From NCBI GenBank assembly GCA_030762175.1, contig CM060834.1:25470001-25534000 (forward strand): 64,000 bases of DNA, in the 5' to 3' direction. Source of the stretch: Metallyticus violacea. Lineage: Eukaryota > Arthropoda > Insecta > Mantodea > Metallyticidae. This document shows, piece after piece, positions 32,073 through 44,013 of this stretch (the first letter of the stretch is position 1; every line of letters starts with the position of its first letter). Both the position numbers and the translations under genes were made by a program. The notes under the pieces were generated by a model. It ran no database searches. It was given only the letters and a program-made list of their open reading frames with translations, and was not told the origin of the DNA.

Positions 32073-32639
32073 ATAAATCAGTAATGTCAGAAACTTCTGT
32101 AATTTTACCATTATTTAATGCATGAAACAGTATAATCAATTTGTTATAAAATATCAGATATTCTAACCAATCACAGAATAAATTACCTATCGCCATAATA
32201 TTACCGTTTCCGATTTATCAATTTCATTTTATCGCCCCTATGTGCAATTGATTTTATGCAAATTCATCAAAACAACGCAACGAAATGTCTTTATAGCTCC
32301 TTTAGCCTAAACATAAAGTGCAACAAACATGGCAGGCAATTGAAAACGTTCTGGCGAGACGTGAGACATACAAATTGATATCATATTTCGAAGTTAGAAG
32401 TAAATAAATGCTAAGCAAAATAGAAATTTGTGTTAATAATTGTACATTTAAATTAGTGTTGTCGTTGTCATGCTTTATTTGTCTTAAATGTTTTACCAAA
32501 GAGCTTAAGTGAAAAAATAAAAGAATATATTCCATAACTCGTTTTAATTTCGACTCATATATATATATTCGACTGTTAGGGGAAATTAAAATACCGTACT
32601 GGACGTTCATAACTGTAAGCACATTTTATGGATATACTA

Positions 32640-33300
32640 TTTGATTTTTATAATTTTATTCGCTAAACAGTAAAGATAAGTGCAGCTTGAGCTCCAGATT
32701 CGTGCACAGAATATTACAATTGTATAATATGTTATACTTTGGGATGTTTATAAACCATGAGACTGAAATAGAGTGGACTGTTACAGTCGCTACTGTTCAC
32801 TTTACTAATGCCAACTGTGAAAAACAAAACAGAGAAAACGTCTGAGTAACGTCTTTATTACAATTTATGTTTGTTTAGGCAAATATAGGTACATAATTTT
32901 AAAAAATGTTTTCAGACTGTTTGGCTGAATCCGTAAAAACAATTGTTCGAGTGAACACACATTAAGTTAGTTAAATGTACAATTATTGAAATCACAGCTA
33001 TCAAATTTGAATGAAGAGGCTGCACTTTCATTGCATACAAAAACATTTGGGAATTAGTGGATGAAGATATGGAAGCAGAATTCCGCACTTTATGTAATAT
33101 GGCCTTAATCTGTGTGATGCCCAGGAATTATAGTGGGGGTATAGAGTTGGCTATACTGACCAGAAGATAAATGCACTTCATGCGGTAAAGAAATATGATA
33201 AATCTTTACAATAATTTCACTGTGATTGGTCAAAATTCAAAATTTTGTTTCATTTCGTTGATCGATTTGATGACGTCACACAAGTGAAATAGTCAGGTAC
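32640..33300 (-). repeat. unidentified dispersed repeat, copy C (minus strand)
   Basis: In reverse complement it reads GACGTCATCAAATCGATCAA, TTGACCAATCACAGTGAAAT, GTGCATTTATCTTCTGGTCA, AGCCAACTCTATACCC, CTCTGTTTTGTTTTTCACAG, TTGGCATTAGTAAAG and CTCATGGTTTATAAAC. Each block has its counterpart in copies A and B in the same order. No coding sense. Confidence 0.85.
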
Positions 33301-34639
33301 AAAATGTATATTTTATTTTTAAATATTATTCACTCTAATATCAATGCATTTTATCAAAGCTTGAAGACGATACACTAACATTTTGATCCGTATTTAGATA
33401 GGCAATTATTACAAAATTGATGGAAAAATCCTTTAGCTTAATAAATAGAACAAATTACGTTTTAGTCATAATTTAGTATCAGTTTTTGAATGTTGATATA
33501 GCATGGCTTCCAATATTAAAGATCTTAGATCGTTTTGTAAACTTTGTGACTATTCTTTTCACAACTTTTCTTTCTTAAGGTTAAAAGAAATTCTCTCAAC
33601 TTAATCGCTATTATAATACTTCATAAAACTACTTTTCCTTCATTCTTAAATCTTAACGGCTTCTACAAACTTTTCTCCTTCGTTTCTTTATTTCTAACGT
33701 GAGTAAACTGTCGGAGGCAGGCAATCATCAACTGCGTCTGTTGCACAAACATCCTTACAAACTAGAAAACAAGACGGAGAGCTGCTCTCTTTGGTGTCAT
33801 TTTCAAGACACCTAAGTATTTTTTTCAGCTATTGTAAAGTTCTTGGGACGATTGAAAGAATCAGAAGGCCCACTTTTTCCACTATTAAACTCTTATTGGA
33901 ATAAGGTCTTTGTTGGCTATGTTGCCTACATTTAGGAGCTTTTGATTAATAGGTTTTATGCTTCTTTATGCCAATTGTGGTACAACACTCATTTAGGAGA
34001 CAAGAATAGCTTTGCTCTCGAGTCATAATACAGTTGTGCATGTTACAGTACCGAGTTGCCATGAAAGTGATATTGTGGTCATTGTGTTTCCGTTTTGTTA
34101 TTTTTTTCGGGATTCTCTTGTTTCTCCGATTTAATTCCATTAACACTTAATTTTGTTTTCGTTTACCTATCCTTCTTATAAATTCATATCCTGAACTTGT
34201 AGTTTTGTCTTTCACTTACAAACCTGGAATTACGAGACCCGGCGGTGATATTTTAGGGGGCTCCGACACAAATATCGAGAACTAGGGACGAATCACAGCA
34301 CAGCATAAACCCACCTCTCTGACTGCAAAATCCTGTGGATTCTTTATCTACGGTCGGCTGGCAGACCGGCTTGTGGTGCCGTAGGGCCCATTCTCTCTCA
34401 CGTGTGCTTACATGCTTAAAGTGTAGCTTCACTCCTTATCCTATCAGTACAATGGCACAAAGAAAGTATTCTTGTGCATAATAACAAAGATACATTTATC
34501 ACTTGACTAGCGTCGTTAATATCTAAACGACCTGGTTAAAATGTCAATATTTAACTTATTTTTAGACTGTGAAACATCATACAATCGATTTGCTAGGCAA
34601 ATATTAATATTAAGTAATGGGAATATATAATTATTATGA
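33301..34639. other. no recognisable feature; GC-rich patch
   Basis: AT-rich sequence with a GC-rich patch at about 34235-34400 (GGAGACCC..., TCGGCTGGCAGACCGGC). The patch shows no protein family or tRNA boxes. It could be the start of the neighbouring repeat copy or an unrelated element. Confidence 0.35.
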
Positions 34640-35185
34640 AACCCCCCTCAATTTAATCAATGACATCAAATTAGTATGACTATTTAACTTACCTTAAAAT
34701 CGACCAATGAAACGAAACAATTTTTTGAATTTTAACCAATCACAGCCGATATCACAGTGAAATTATGGAAGAAAATTATCAAATCAGTTTTATTACGCGA
34801 CGTACATTTGTCTTATGAGTAATGTAGCCAACTGCTCCATTATATAATTCCTGAGCACGCATCATTGATCACTTTTCTATGTTTACAGTAATTGTAAAAT
34901 TTAACTATTTACTGTGTATTCATTCAAGCAATTATTTTTGCGTATTCAGCCGAAGAGTCTGAAACAATATGTAACAATATCTGCCTAAGCAGCCATAATC
35001 TTAATAAATTTGTTCATTGTAGTAGAATATTTTCTCTGTTTCGTTTTTCTCAATTAGTAATGCTAAATTAAACGGCGGGGATTGTAATAGTCTGCTTTTG
35101 TCTATTTAATTCTCACGGTTTATGAATAGGTCGATATTCGTAAATATAACATTTTATACATTTATTATAATCCGTGCGCGAATTT

Positions 35186-35237
<52 letters not shown>

Positions 35238-35560
35238 TTTTATTCTTTTTCTATTCAAGAAATAGTCCCAACCCGTATTTGGCTCTTCTCTATTGGCGTT
35301 ATTGACAATCGACATTCGTCTGTTGCTACATGGCTTGAAAAGATTAAGTATTCATAAGACAAATATACAATTATTATAACTTTGTAAACCAAGTTTACGG
35401 GAAGTGTATTTAAATCCTATTTTATTCGTGAAATAGTCGTAGTAAATGTCACTTGAGGGTCTGAGCTTTCCAGATAAATTTACTCACCACGTTCGTGAAT
35501 TTATAGGTAATCCAAGACCCTCTTGTGATATTACTTGTGATAATACCCATATTTCCATTT
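34640..35560 (+). repeat. unidentified dispersed repeat, copy A (longest)
   Basis: Blocks shared with the other copies are AAATCGACCAATGAAAC, TTTTAACCAATCACAG, TATAATTCCTGAGCACGCAT, CTCTGTTTCGTTTTTCTCAA, TTCTCACGGTTTATGAATAG, GACAATCGACATTCGTCTGT (also in copy B), and at the far end ATTTTATTCGTGAAATAG and CTCTTGTGATATTACTTGTG (also in copy E). An (AT)n repeat has expanded at 35188-35234. The family is therefore at least about 0.9 kb long. Confidence 0.85.
35188..35234. repeat. (AT)n microsatellite
   Basis: About 23 AT units inside dispersed repeat copy A. Copy B has only a short TATATATG at the same place (about 51178), so the expansion post-dates the repeat. Confidence 0.95.
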
Positions 35561-35587
35561 GGCCCTCATCACCTCAGATAGGGTGTG

Positions 35588-35589
<2 letters not shown>

Positions 35590-35627
<38 letters not shown>
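35590..35627. repeat. (CT)n microsatellite
   Basis: About 19 CT units. The Ser-Leu frames across it are artefacts. Confidence 0.95.
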
Positions 35628-35629
<2 letters not shown>

Positions 35630-35807
35630 GCACACACAAGACGGCTCGTGTTCTTCTTCAAAGGTAAAAGACAAGAAGAGCATGAGCTGTTCGAAATAAA
35701 GCGAACTTTGTGTTACTATTTGAGTGTTTTGTCTGTGTCTACTTCTCTAGTTCTTTGTTGTTTTGGTCACATTGTTCCGGGAGTTGCTTTCTTTTTAATT
35801 TTTATTA

Positions 35808-37080
35808 TATGCAGGGTGGATCTTGGGAACCTGACAACTTTAAACTTACAATAAGTTGGTAAAAGTAACATATAGATGAGTACGTCATTTATTATTCCCA
35901 CGCGCAATTTTTGCCATTGTTGTAAAAATGGCGCTATGGAATGGAAAATGGTGTTTTAGTGGTGGATAACAGTTTTGTGAGTTGTCATTACACAGTGATT
36001 ATTTCGTCGACATTTTAATGTTCCGCGTCATGGTGCCGTTCCTAGCAGGAACACTATGAAGTTATGGATACAGAACTTCCGAGCAAATGCTTCTGCAACG
36101 AAGAAGAAATCACCGGGTCCTTACACATTGTGGGCACACCACAAGCATCTAAAAGAGTGAGACAGGCAATGGTAAGAAGTTCCAGTGGCTCAACCAGAAA
36201 ACACGCTGCTGCCTTACGTTTATCACGTGCCAGTTTGAGAAGAATTCTGCATAAGATTTAAATTTTCATCCTTACAAGATAATTGTTATTCAAGAGTTAA
36301 ATGATCGTAATAAAGCAAATCGAAAACTTTCCCAACATCTTTACTAATGACATGGTCCTGTTAATGAGCGATGCAGCACACTTTCATTTAAATAGCTCAG
36401 TGAACAAACAAAATTTTGGATATTCGTTTGATTCAAGTCCACAGCAACTGCATAAGCGCCCTCTCCATAGTCCACGTGTAACAGTCTGATGTGGCGTTGC
36501 CAGTTTTGCAACCATAGGTTCTTATTTTTTGAAGAGAATGATAAAGCTATCACGCTATCACAGTGACGTCTGATCTATCCTTACTCCAGAGCTACATTAT
36601 CATGAAATCAATCTCAAAGGCATCTGGTTCCAACAAGATGGGGCTACGGCCCACGCTGCCAACGTGTTCATTACAATGGTTTAAAAAATGTTTCCAAGTC
36701 ATGTGATTTGCAGAAAAGAAGACACAATCCTTGGCTGGCTGCACGTTCTCCCTATTTGTCAATGCGTGACTACTTCCTTTGGGGTTATCTCATGTGTAAA
36801 GTGTATTTAGGAAACAATTAATGGAAATTAACGGACAGGAGGAAATTATAGCCATAGCAAACAACATGGTGCAATCAACGATACAGACTCTGCGTGGCAG
36901 ATTGCAACAATGTATCTTAAGTGAGGGGGCCATTTAAGAGGTGTGTTATTTAGAAAGTGAGGTACTGTCCTCAAAAGACTTCAATTTATTGTAATATAAC
37001 AGTATTAACGTTTAATATGTATCTTATATTATTAATTTTGTATGTTAAAACGGACATGTTCTCATGGCCCACTCTGTATA
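35808..37080 (+). mobile_element. near-complete Tc1/mariner (DUF4817-type) element with both ends
   Basis: The left end is TATGCAGGGTGGATCTTGGG (from 35808). The right end in reverse complement is TATACAGAGTGGGCCATGAG (from 37080). These imperfect terminal inverted repeats start at TA, the usual target. At 1.27 kb the element is close to full length for this group. It carries a decayed but almost complete transposase. Confidence 0.9.
36000..36945 (+). pseudogene. DUF4817-type IS630 transposase, nearly full length, inactivated
   Basis: Ordered blocks are GAVPSRNTMKLWIQNFRANA (about 36030-36090), VGTPQASKRVRQAMVRSS and KHAAALRLSRASLRRILHKI (about 36130-36260, the second helix-turn-helix), then LLMSDAAHFHLNSSVNKQNF (36360-36420; in relatives L-SDEAHF holds the first catalytic D, retained here). 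Next come NPQQLHKRPLHSPRVTV-like residues with CGVASFATIGSYF (36435-36525) and IWFQQDGATAHAANVF (36625-36670, second catalytic D retained). Last are a mutated PDL-PCDFFLWGY region near 36735-36800 and a C-terminus near 36940. Frameshifts and stops divide it into five or more pieces. Confidence 0.9.
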
Positions 37081-37460
37081 TTCAGGAATGGCAACATTAA
37101 ATCTTTACGGTATTAATTTGAGAAAATAAATCAAATATTTTGTTCTTGACCAGGTATTTCGACCAAATACGAAAATGGTCTATAAGAGAATGTAACAAAA
37201 TAGAAAGAAAAAAGAAAAAACTAAATAAAAACATTTATTAACAAAACCAAAATTATGGCTATGAAAGGAAAATACAATAGAAGAGTTAAATTAGTAATAA
37301 ACGGTTATATAATAAAACAGGTAAGCAAGTGTCTGAGATGGGACCTACCAACACATAACTTTAATCATTACCTAGATAAGATTAAGTAAAGCCTGCTCAA
37401 TGCTGTATGGAAACCGATGCTTCTCTATAAACAAGAGAAGAATAGAAACTTCAGAAATGA
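37081..37460. other. no recognisable feature
   Basis: AT-rich spacer between the DUF4817 element and a LINE fragment. It may contain diverged LINE coding sequence. Confidence 0.4.
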
Positions 37461-37469
37461 GATTAGTGT

Positions 37470-37690
37470 GAAGGTTGCTAGGTTCATCCCTAAGAGTTAA
37501 AGTGAGGAGTGCACAGTTCAGAACGGATTTGGGTATAAAAACAAGTATAGTTGAAGAGATGGTAGGCACAATATCAAAAGACAAAAGGATGTTATCTGAC
37601 GCTAAATTATTTTACAATCCGGATGGAAGAAGAGATATAAGACGGCCGAGAAGCAGATGGAAAGACCAACTTAAAGACTAGAGAAACCTC
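37470..37690 (+). pseudogene. non-LTR retrotransposon ORF2 C-terminal fragment
   Basis: The plus frame reads GSSLRVKVRSAQFRTDLGIK, then RMLSDAKLFYNPDGRRDIRR and PRSRWKDQLKD before a TAG. The G-RR-IGRP--RW-D--- ending is the standard tail of RTE/Jockey-like polyproteins, as also seen at 18465. Only about 68 residues remain in frame. Confidence 0.7.
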
Positions 37691-38389
37691 AAGGCAGAAG
37701 AAGAAGATGGGCTCGAACTGCAAATGCAAAATTATAACTTATGATCCTACCATTAGTAGATACATGCAATACAATCGTGCAGACACTCTGAAAGTGTTAT
37801 AAACATGGCGAAAAAATTTTTTTTGCGTATCTTATTTTTTTACTCTTAGCTCATGAGATGAAATTTCTCAGATCGCTTGGAAATGTCTGGAGATCCTCGT
37901 TTAGTCAATTCTAACGGACGACAATTTCGCTATATACTCCAAAAGTTAACAACCCAAAAATAATATGTCAAACGTATTTGCGCTTCAGATGTTCTGGTGT
38001 GAGTGTGTTGCCATTTATGTACAGCGGTATCTTAGACCGAACTTTGTATTAGTTTTATAGCACGAGCTCTCGAGAACATGTTGGCATGAGTGATCGCAAA
38101 TTTGAAGAAAATATAGTTCGTGATAAGGGAGGAGATCCTTGGTGAGCAAGAGACTGAGTTGGAAGAAGAAACGGAGGCATGCATCAAGTCAGCGGCAAGT
38201 CAGAAATTTTTTATCCCCCCTTGTCTCTTTAGTGATTCAAGACATGCGGCCATACACCAGAACAACACATTTCTGCGTCAATGTTCTAATCAAGTGGAAG
38301 ACATGGTCTATATGTGTGAAGACAATGTTTTAATTTACAGGGGGCTAAAACTGCGCAACAGGAGAAAAAGAAAATGAGTTCATAATTTC
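37691..38389. other. no recognisable feature
   Basis: An 85-codon plus frame at 38120-38377 has no family motif and low-complexity acidic and basic ends. I do not call it a gene. Confidence 0.35.
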
Positions 38390-38548
38390 AATTTGTCTTG
38401 TGCTCAGCATGGTGCTTAAGTTTTAGCGCGTGATTTATTAAAAGATTCTGCAAAGTTCAAGTCCTATTATCGGATGTACTCAGAAGCGTACAATGAACTA
38501 CTGCAAAGGGTGTCTCACTATTACATGGGTAATAACCGGAGTGAATAA
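38390..38548 (+). pseudogene. possible PIF/Harbinger nuclease N-terminal fragment
   Basis: One plus frame reads ARDLLKDSAKFKSYYRMYSE, then AYNELLQRVSHYYMGN before a stop. Harbinger transposases have an F--F-RM----F--LL--V-P-I segment just ahead of their catalytic domain. The fragment is about 50 residues and the catalytic part does not follow recognisably. Moderate to low confidence. Confidence 0.45.
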
Positions 38549-39937
38549 TGCAGCTAGTCAGCAGGTTCATGTTACGATGACGCAATCCAAATATTACTAT
38601 TTATCTTATGTATATAGGTGAATATGAAATAAGCTGCAGTATCAAGCCACATCCGCCAGATTTCTCTAAATGTCTCGCAATCGCTAGGCGAAGAAAACAC
38701 TTCAGATCAAATACTAAAAAGAAAACGCATTTCATCTAGACAACATTTTAAAAAGACCAGATTTCCCACTAGCAACTAAACATTAATTTTCCAATTAGAC
38801 AATCTTTCAGAAAGACCAGGTTTAGTTGGAAAATTACTAAATTGGGAACATAATGATGTAATGCATGCAGGAATCCGATATTATCTGCAAATTGCTGCAA
38901 GACTTGACGCACAGATTGCAGGCAACATAGTGAATCTCGTGAAAAAGTCTTTGCGTCACGTTGCACGATCAAAGATGTCTGTTGCATGACTTGACGCGTT
39001 CAGGTGTGCGGCCGGCCAAAGACAGGGCGACAATTTTATAGATAAATCTGCTTCTTTAGTCAGATACCAGATACACCTAAAAAACGAATTCTTTTATGGT
39101 CTAGTTTCGCAAACACTCTACTCACAAAATAAAATATCACTTTTGAACACTTGTATCGTAAAAAGCTACAGCACTCTAAATAGTGAACACATACGTGTAA
39201 ATGCATAGGCAATTTCAGCATTCTCCTGCGTGGTAAGCAGCAGGCACTTAGGCACACACACTTGCTTAATCCGTTTACACAGATCGATATTTTACTGTCT
39301 TTCTTATATATATTTTTTAACTTTTTAGTCTTGAAGACATGACCTTATTTTGAAAGCGGCGTTCGCCAATTGCCTGATGCCCCTTCTGTGTAACGAACAT
39401 AAAAGGTAGCTGATCATATTATTCATCCAGTGGAGGAGATACTTTCCTAACTTTCTTACTCAGCAGACGAAGTCAACACTTTCGAGTTTTGTGGTGGTTT
39501 TCGAACTTTGTAATTAGAAATTTCTAAGGAGGATCTTGGCTGTGTATCCCAGTGACCCCAGGTATTTAAGTATAAACAGTTTTTTTTAAATTTATTTTTA
39601 AGGCTTTTTATGCAAATGTTTACTTGTTTAGGTAACTTTTGTAATGGTTTGTTACATGATTTTTAAAGGCATTATGTGATATATTTAAAATAGGTTTGCT
39701 TTGGTAATGAGATTGCATAGTCATCATCATTTTTACAAATACTATTATCTTGTTCTTTGAGTATGAAGGTAAGTTATATGTACATATATCAATAAATTAT
39801 TATTGCTTTGCCCAGTTAAATCGGCCCGGTTCACTTGTTGCAAAGGCATTTGTTTCAAACGTTTCTTTTTAAAGCATTAATTATTTTATAATTTATTGCG
39901 CTTTAATGCTACTGTACAATAGGTCCAGTTTATATTA
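38549..39937. other. no recognisable feature
   Basis: Mixed sequence that may include the eroded rest of the Harbinger-like element up to about 39020 (two GACTTGACGC motifs, at 38902 and 38988). No coding motif was recognised after 38550. Confidence 0.35.
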
Positions 39938-40215
39938 GACTGCGTCCCTCGTCTAGTGGTAGCGTTCGCCTCTAATAATCCACAGGTCCTGGGTTCGAAT
40001 CCAGATCAGATTAAGCTTCATGGGTAAGTTTTTTTCTTACAATGAAAAGGTGGATAGATGTAAGGCACCAAGGACCCCGAGCTCATTTGCGGCAACATTA
40101 ATTCATTTCATTTCATTTCATTCATTCCTACAGACTTACACCTTACAGTCCAAAGTTTTCAGAAGTCGCGAGAAGATCAATGCGGTCAAAGCGACAACAA
40201 ATACAACACAAAAAA
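39938..40215 (+). mobile_element. SINE-B (tRNA-derived SINE)
   Basis: Head GACTGCGTCCCTCGTCTAGT with A-box TCTAGTGGTAGCG and B-box GGGTTCGAATCCAGA (39990-40003). The SINE-B body follows: GGGTAAGTTTTTTTCTTACA, AAGGCACCAAGGACC, TTCATTTCATTTCATTCAT and AGAAGATCAATGCGGTCAAA. It ends in GCGACAACAAATACAACACA. Open frames over it are incidental. Confidence 0.92.
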
Positions 40216-41430
40216 GTTATATCAATAAGTTCATCATTCATTATCACCATTTGCAATTCTAAAATACTTTTGCGAGAGTTACGTTAACGATTAATGTTCT
40301 AATAAATTGTATATAAATAATCTTATTGAAATTTGTCTAGCAATCTTCTTCTCCTGTATTATTTAGTCGCCTTTCCAAGGCAAACTCCACAGATCGATGC
40401 GTGCAAAAATCAAGAGAGGATGTTACTAAAACGTTTATAAATAATTGAACAGGTGTTACGTATAAAGTACTAAATGTAGAAAATAGAAACGTTTAGGAAT
40501 TGATAGCTAAATGTCGTGAACACGGTGTAAAAATATTATAAAATGATAAATGAATATGGATCGCTAAGTATCCTTCTAATTTATAGCCTGTTAAAGCGTA
40601 ACTATTATCTGAATTATCGTATAATTTTGGTACGAAATTTCAAAGTGGAGTTTTTCGGGTATTTCCATATTTTATTTAGTTGTAAAATTTTAATGCATGC
40701 TCTCTATTTTTACATTAATCTGCTTACTTTATACATATGTGAAGCTGAAAGACAATTTGTGCCAAAAGAAATTATCTCTGCACAAAATAAAGGAGGCTAT
40801 GTCTTAGCAGAATGATGCACGTAATAGGAACAACACGGCGGCGCACGTAGGAAGTTTCAAGGCTCCCTATAGCTCGAAATAGCAACGTAAACGCATGCGT
40901 CGGTGACTCGGAGTACTGTTGAATACTTTATTCCTCGAACTTTAATAGGATTCTGGTTTGTTAACCCAGGAACCGTCCTGCCATGAAGTACACATTGCAG
41001 AACTCTCCGAAAGGAGATAAAAGCTTAAATTCGCTGGCAACCGCTAGAGGCGCCATCATCTCGACCATGTACCCGTTATTTTTATATGATCTCCCCAAAT
41101 GAAGCTACTTTCCCATTCAAATGCATTTTAAATGCCCCGCCGCTATGATCGCTTGACAGCAAAGTAACTAACTCCAGACTTGAAGCACTCTTTTCTTTCT
41201 CCAGTGGAAAAATCAGTAATAGCATTTCCATGTATAGCAGAGGCTTTTACCTTTTCATAGCGTGTGTACCTTTGAAAAACAAGGAAGAGAAATGCCTTAT
41301 TGCTTTAGCATACACTCCGTAGCTCCTTGATTTTAATTTATTTTCTGTACGTATTATTTTTATATTGGACATGAAACAAATGAAAACCATAACAGAGTCC
41401 CCTCAGTTTGAAACGGATATTAATATTTGA
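40216..41430. other. no recognisable feature; GC-richer patch
   Basis: A patch at about 40835-41060 (GGCGGCGCACGTAGG, AACGCATGCGTCGG) is GC-richer, but no exon, SINE or transposon signature could be fitted. The remainder is AT-rich. Confidence 0.35.
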
Positions 41431-41703
41431 TTTATTTAAGGACGACCTTTAACATCTTTGATTAGTATTAGCGCATCATTCCATTCAGGACGTAAAACGG
41501 TCGATAAACTTTGCTCAGAGGCCTCTTCTTTCAATCTTTAGGTTCTTTTACATGTCGTAAACCTATAACGGCTTTACCTCCCTTCCAATGGAAGACATAC
41601 TTAAGATTTATACGCTATAAAAATTCATTGACTCTGACCGGTTTGAACCTGCGATCTTGGGTCTACGAGTCAAGTATGGTTACCACTAGAGCACCAGGAC
41701 CTA
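41431..41703 (-). mobile_element. SINE-A (minus strand)
   Basis: The right end carries the tRNA-like head (AGGTCCTGGTGCTCTAGTGG in reverse complement) and the B-box GCAGGTTCAAACCGG. The body includes AATCTTAAGTATG, CTTCCATTGGAAGGG, CGACATGTAAAAGAACC, GAGCAAAGTTTATCGACCG and GTTAAAGGTCGTCC at the tail. Moderately diverged. Confidence 0.93.
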
Positions 41704-41929
41704 CGAAACGCGCATTAGAATTACATTAAACATATAACTTTTTCCGCACACATACGATGATGTTCTAAAAGATCTCGGCCTGACTCAGAGATGTCGCGAA
41801 AATGGTCAAATTACTATGATAGTTGTTATGAATCATCCTTTAGATGGCGTGCTGTAAAGTTTCAGACGCCTAAGTGTATTTATTTGTTTGTGATGATCAT
41901 GTAAACAAACTAGTGTTAACATTTCCTAC

Positions 41930-42255
41930 AAAATGGATAAAACTAAAATACGAGCTATGAAGTACTTCACTTTGAAGGATTTAGCCACAAAAGAAATACA
42001 AATGGAGCTGAATTCCACATTAAAGTATTGTTCCTCTTTGTTTTTGACGATTTAAAATTGGGCTGCTGAATTTTAAGTGTGATTGTACATCCATTCAAGA
42101 TAATGAGCGCATTATACCGGAAGTGGCCCAATGCAAGAAATAACCAATTAACGACAACGATGGGTTTAAGAAAATATTTAGGTTATCCACGGAATTGGTG
42201 AAAAGCCTATGGATGAAATATGAAAACATTTAGAACAAAATAATACAAACAGATA
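41930..42255 (+). pseudogene. mariner-like transposase N-terminal fragment
   Basis: The ATG at 41933 opens MDKTKIRAMKYFTLKDLATK, then EIQMELNSTLKYCSS. After a shift comes NWAAEF, the -NW--EFKRGRTS element of mariner helix-turn-helix domains. Further weak blocks (IIPEVAQ, then STELVKSLWMKYEN) resemble the segment leading to the linker. No catalytic domain follows, and decay is strong. Confidence 0.6.
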
Positions 42256-42644
42256 CACGGTTATCTCAGGTCTAAACCAGTTGTTACTACGTTGAAGTTT
42301 TTATGCTTATGGTAGTTTTCAAGTTGTGACGAGTGATAATTTTAATTGCATGCACAATTATTAGAAACATTAAACTTTCCGTTGCACTTTTAAGGCAAGA
42401 GTTACTAAAAATGCCATAAAATAACTCCATAGAGTTGTTTTATAACAAGCAGGTAGGAAATTCCGAACTTAATACAATTAGGAAATATATTTTTGCATTG
42501 AACGTTCATAAAAAAATTGGAAATGGGACATTGTAGTCCGCTGGTCACGACAGTACACCTTTTAATAGATCTTACTTCGTGATCAATTTGAGAAATGAAG
42601 GTTAATGTAGCACGTGCTATGTTCATATTTCTTGGTGAAGGGGC

Positions 42645-43921
42645 TACTTGGTCTAGCCATAAATTCTGTTACAAGGTTTTTATAATAGCAACAATGTACT
42701 TTACTGTTTTTTAATTTTTAATTTTAGTAGGCAAATGGTATCAAATTGTATTCTGTGCTAAAAGCACATATCATCTGATACCCTTTTGGCTTGACACAGG
42801 ACCTAAATCTATCGGGTCATTCATCTAAAGCCGCACGCACTGTCTTCATGGGAAAATCCGCAATTGCTAACTCCAGGGATGACTAGAGAGACTCAGTATT
42901 GGAGTCTTATAAGCAATATGCTCAAGAACTAACCATAATCTGTAATCTAAGGGGTTAAGGTCAGGGTTGCTAGAGGGTCAGCTTATGCAGTAATAGTAAT
43001 ATCCGGAACCTTTTCTTAAGGCAAGGTTGAGTGAATCTTGCCTTATGGGCTGGTGCAGAATCCTGCTGGAAGATATATTACCCATTCTTGAACAAAGCGG
43101 TGTTCAGGTCTTTCACCACAGGCTCAAGGAGGGTTGTTTAATGTATTCTGGCCGTTGTGTTTAACCCATTTTTGGCAGAAATGCAGCTTTGTAACATCGT
43201 CTTAGCTCTCTCCCCACCAAACCACCACTGAGATGGGATAGTGGCCGCTCTGGGTCTTTGGGATCTTCTCACAAGCGTCTTCAAAGTCCTGGCATCACTC
43301 TGTCAGCCTGCCGGTTGTACCTCTCTCCAATTCAGAATATTTTTTCACCTTTTTGTGTGTGTGCGCGCCGATTATTAGCGCAACGGTGAAGTAGACGTTT
43401 GCATTTCAGCTCTCTTTGCTGCTTAAGTGTTGGAGTTAAGAAATGTGCAGTAACCCCGGCGATAACCTTCAGTCTAGGATCTTGTATGAGAAATCTGGAC
43501 ATTGATCTCCTGGAAATGTTTATCTCACGAGCCATCACTGTTTGTTTCCTAATACGAGCCGCCGCTGCTCTCGCCACTTTCCTGGTCTGACAGAGCGCGG
43601 ACGCCCCGATCTTGATCGGTCAGCAATTGTACCAGTTTCATTACTGAGCTCAATGATGCGGTACACAAAGGTCCTGCTGATTTTCAGCTTCTTAAATCTC
43701 AGGTGACGTTTTTCCGACACTATGTAGGGCTATTACAGCAACAGTGTTTTCATATTCTCCCTTATCCATGAGTAAACCTTTAACTAACGTGTTCACTTAG
43801 CTGCAGTTGAAGTCAGCAATGTATAAGGCAGTGTTTAGCTGCAAGAACGTTATCTGATCGCCCCAACACCTGGTACAGTGCTTATCAAAAGTTTGTAACA
43901 GAATTATGGCTAGACTGTGTA
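42645..43921 (-). mobile_element. Tc1/mariner-superfamily element with well-kept 30-bp terminal inverted repeats
   Basis: The left end is TACTTGGTCTAGCCATAAAT followed by TCTGTTACAA. The right end in reverse complement is TACACAGTCTAGCCATAATT followed by CTGTTACAAAC. The repeats match at nearly every position over about 28 bp, and both start at TA. The element is 1.28 kb, a full length for Tc1/mariner. It encodes a decayed minus-strand transposase. SINEs or other insertions are absent. Confidence 0.93.
42745..43740 (-). pseudogene. Tc1/mariner (IS630) transposase, nearly full length, inactivated
   Basis: From the ATG near 43720 the minus strand reads LKISRTFVYRIIELSNETGT and ADRSRSGRPR (first helix-turn-helix and the GRPR hook). 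One frame over follow REINISRRSMSRFLIQDPRL and GVTAHFLTPTLKQQRELKCK (second helix-turn-helix and linker). The first catalytic D region at about 43330-43250 is damaged. Then come PVVKDLNTALFKNG, YIFQQDSAPAHKARFTQ (about 43085-43030, with QQD-APAH, second catalytic D present), a degraded NPLDY region and a C-terminus with PDRFRSCVKPKGYQ (about 42810-42770). It is split by several stops and frameshifts. Confidence 0.9.
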
Positions 43922-44013
43922 CTATCTGATACAACAGGCACATCGCCATCTGTTGGAGAAATCTGAATACTGCTCACATTACATCATAACCGTATTCAAA
44001 TTATCTACCATCG

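Noticed and set aside
35446..35854. Ser-Leu repeat frames
   Set aside because: Translation of the (CT)n microsatellite. The flanks belong to a non-coding repeat and the left end of a transposon.
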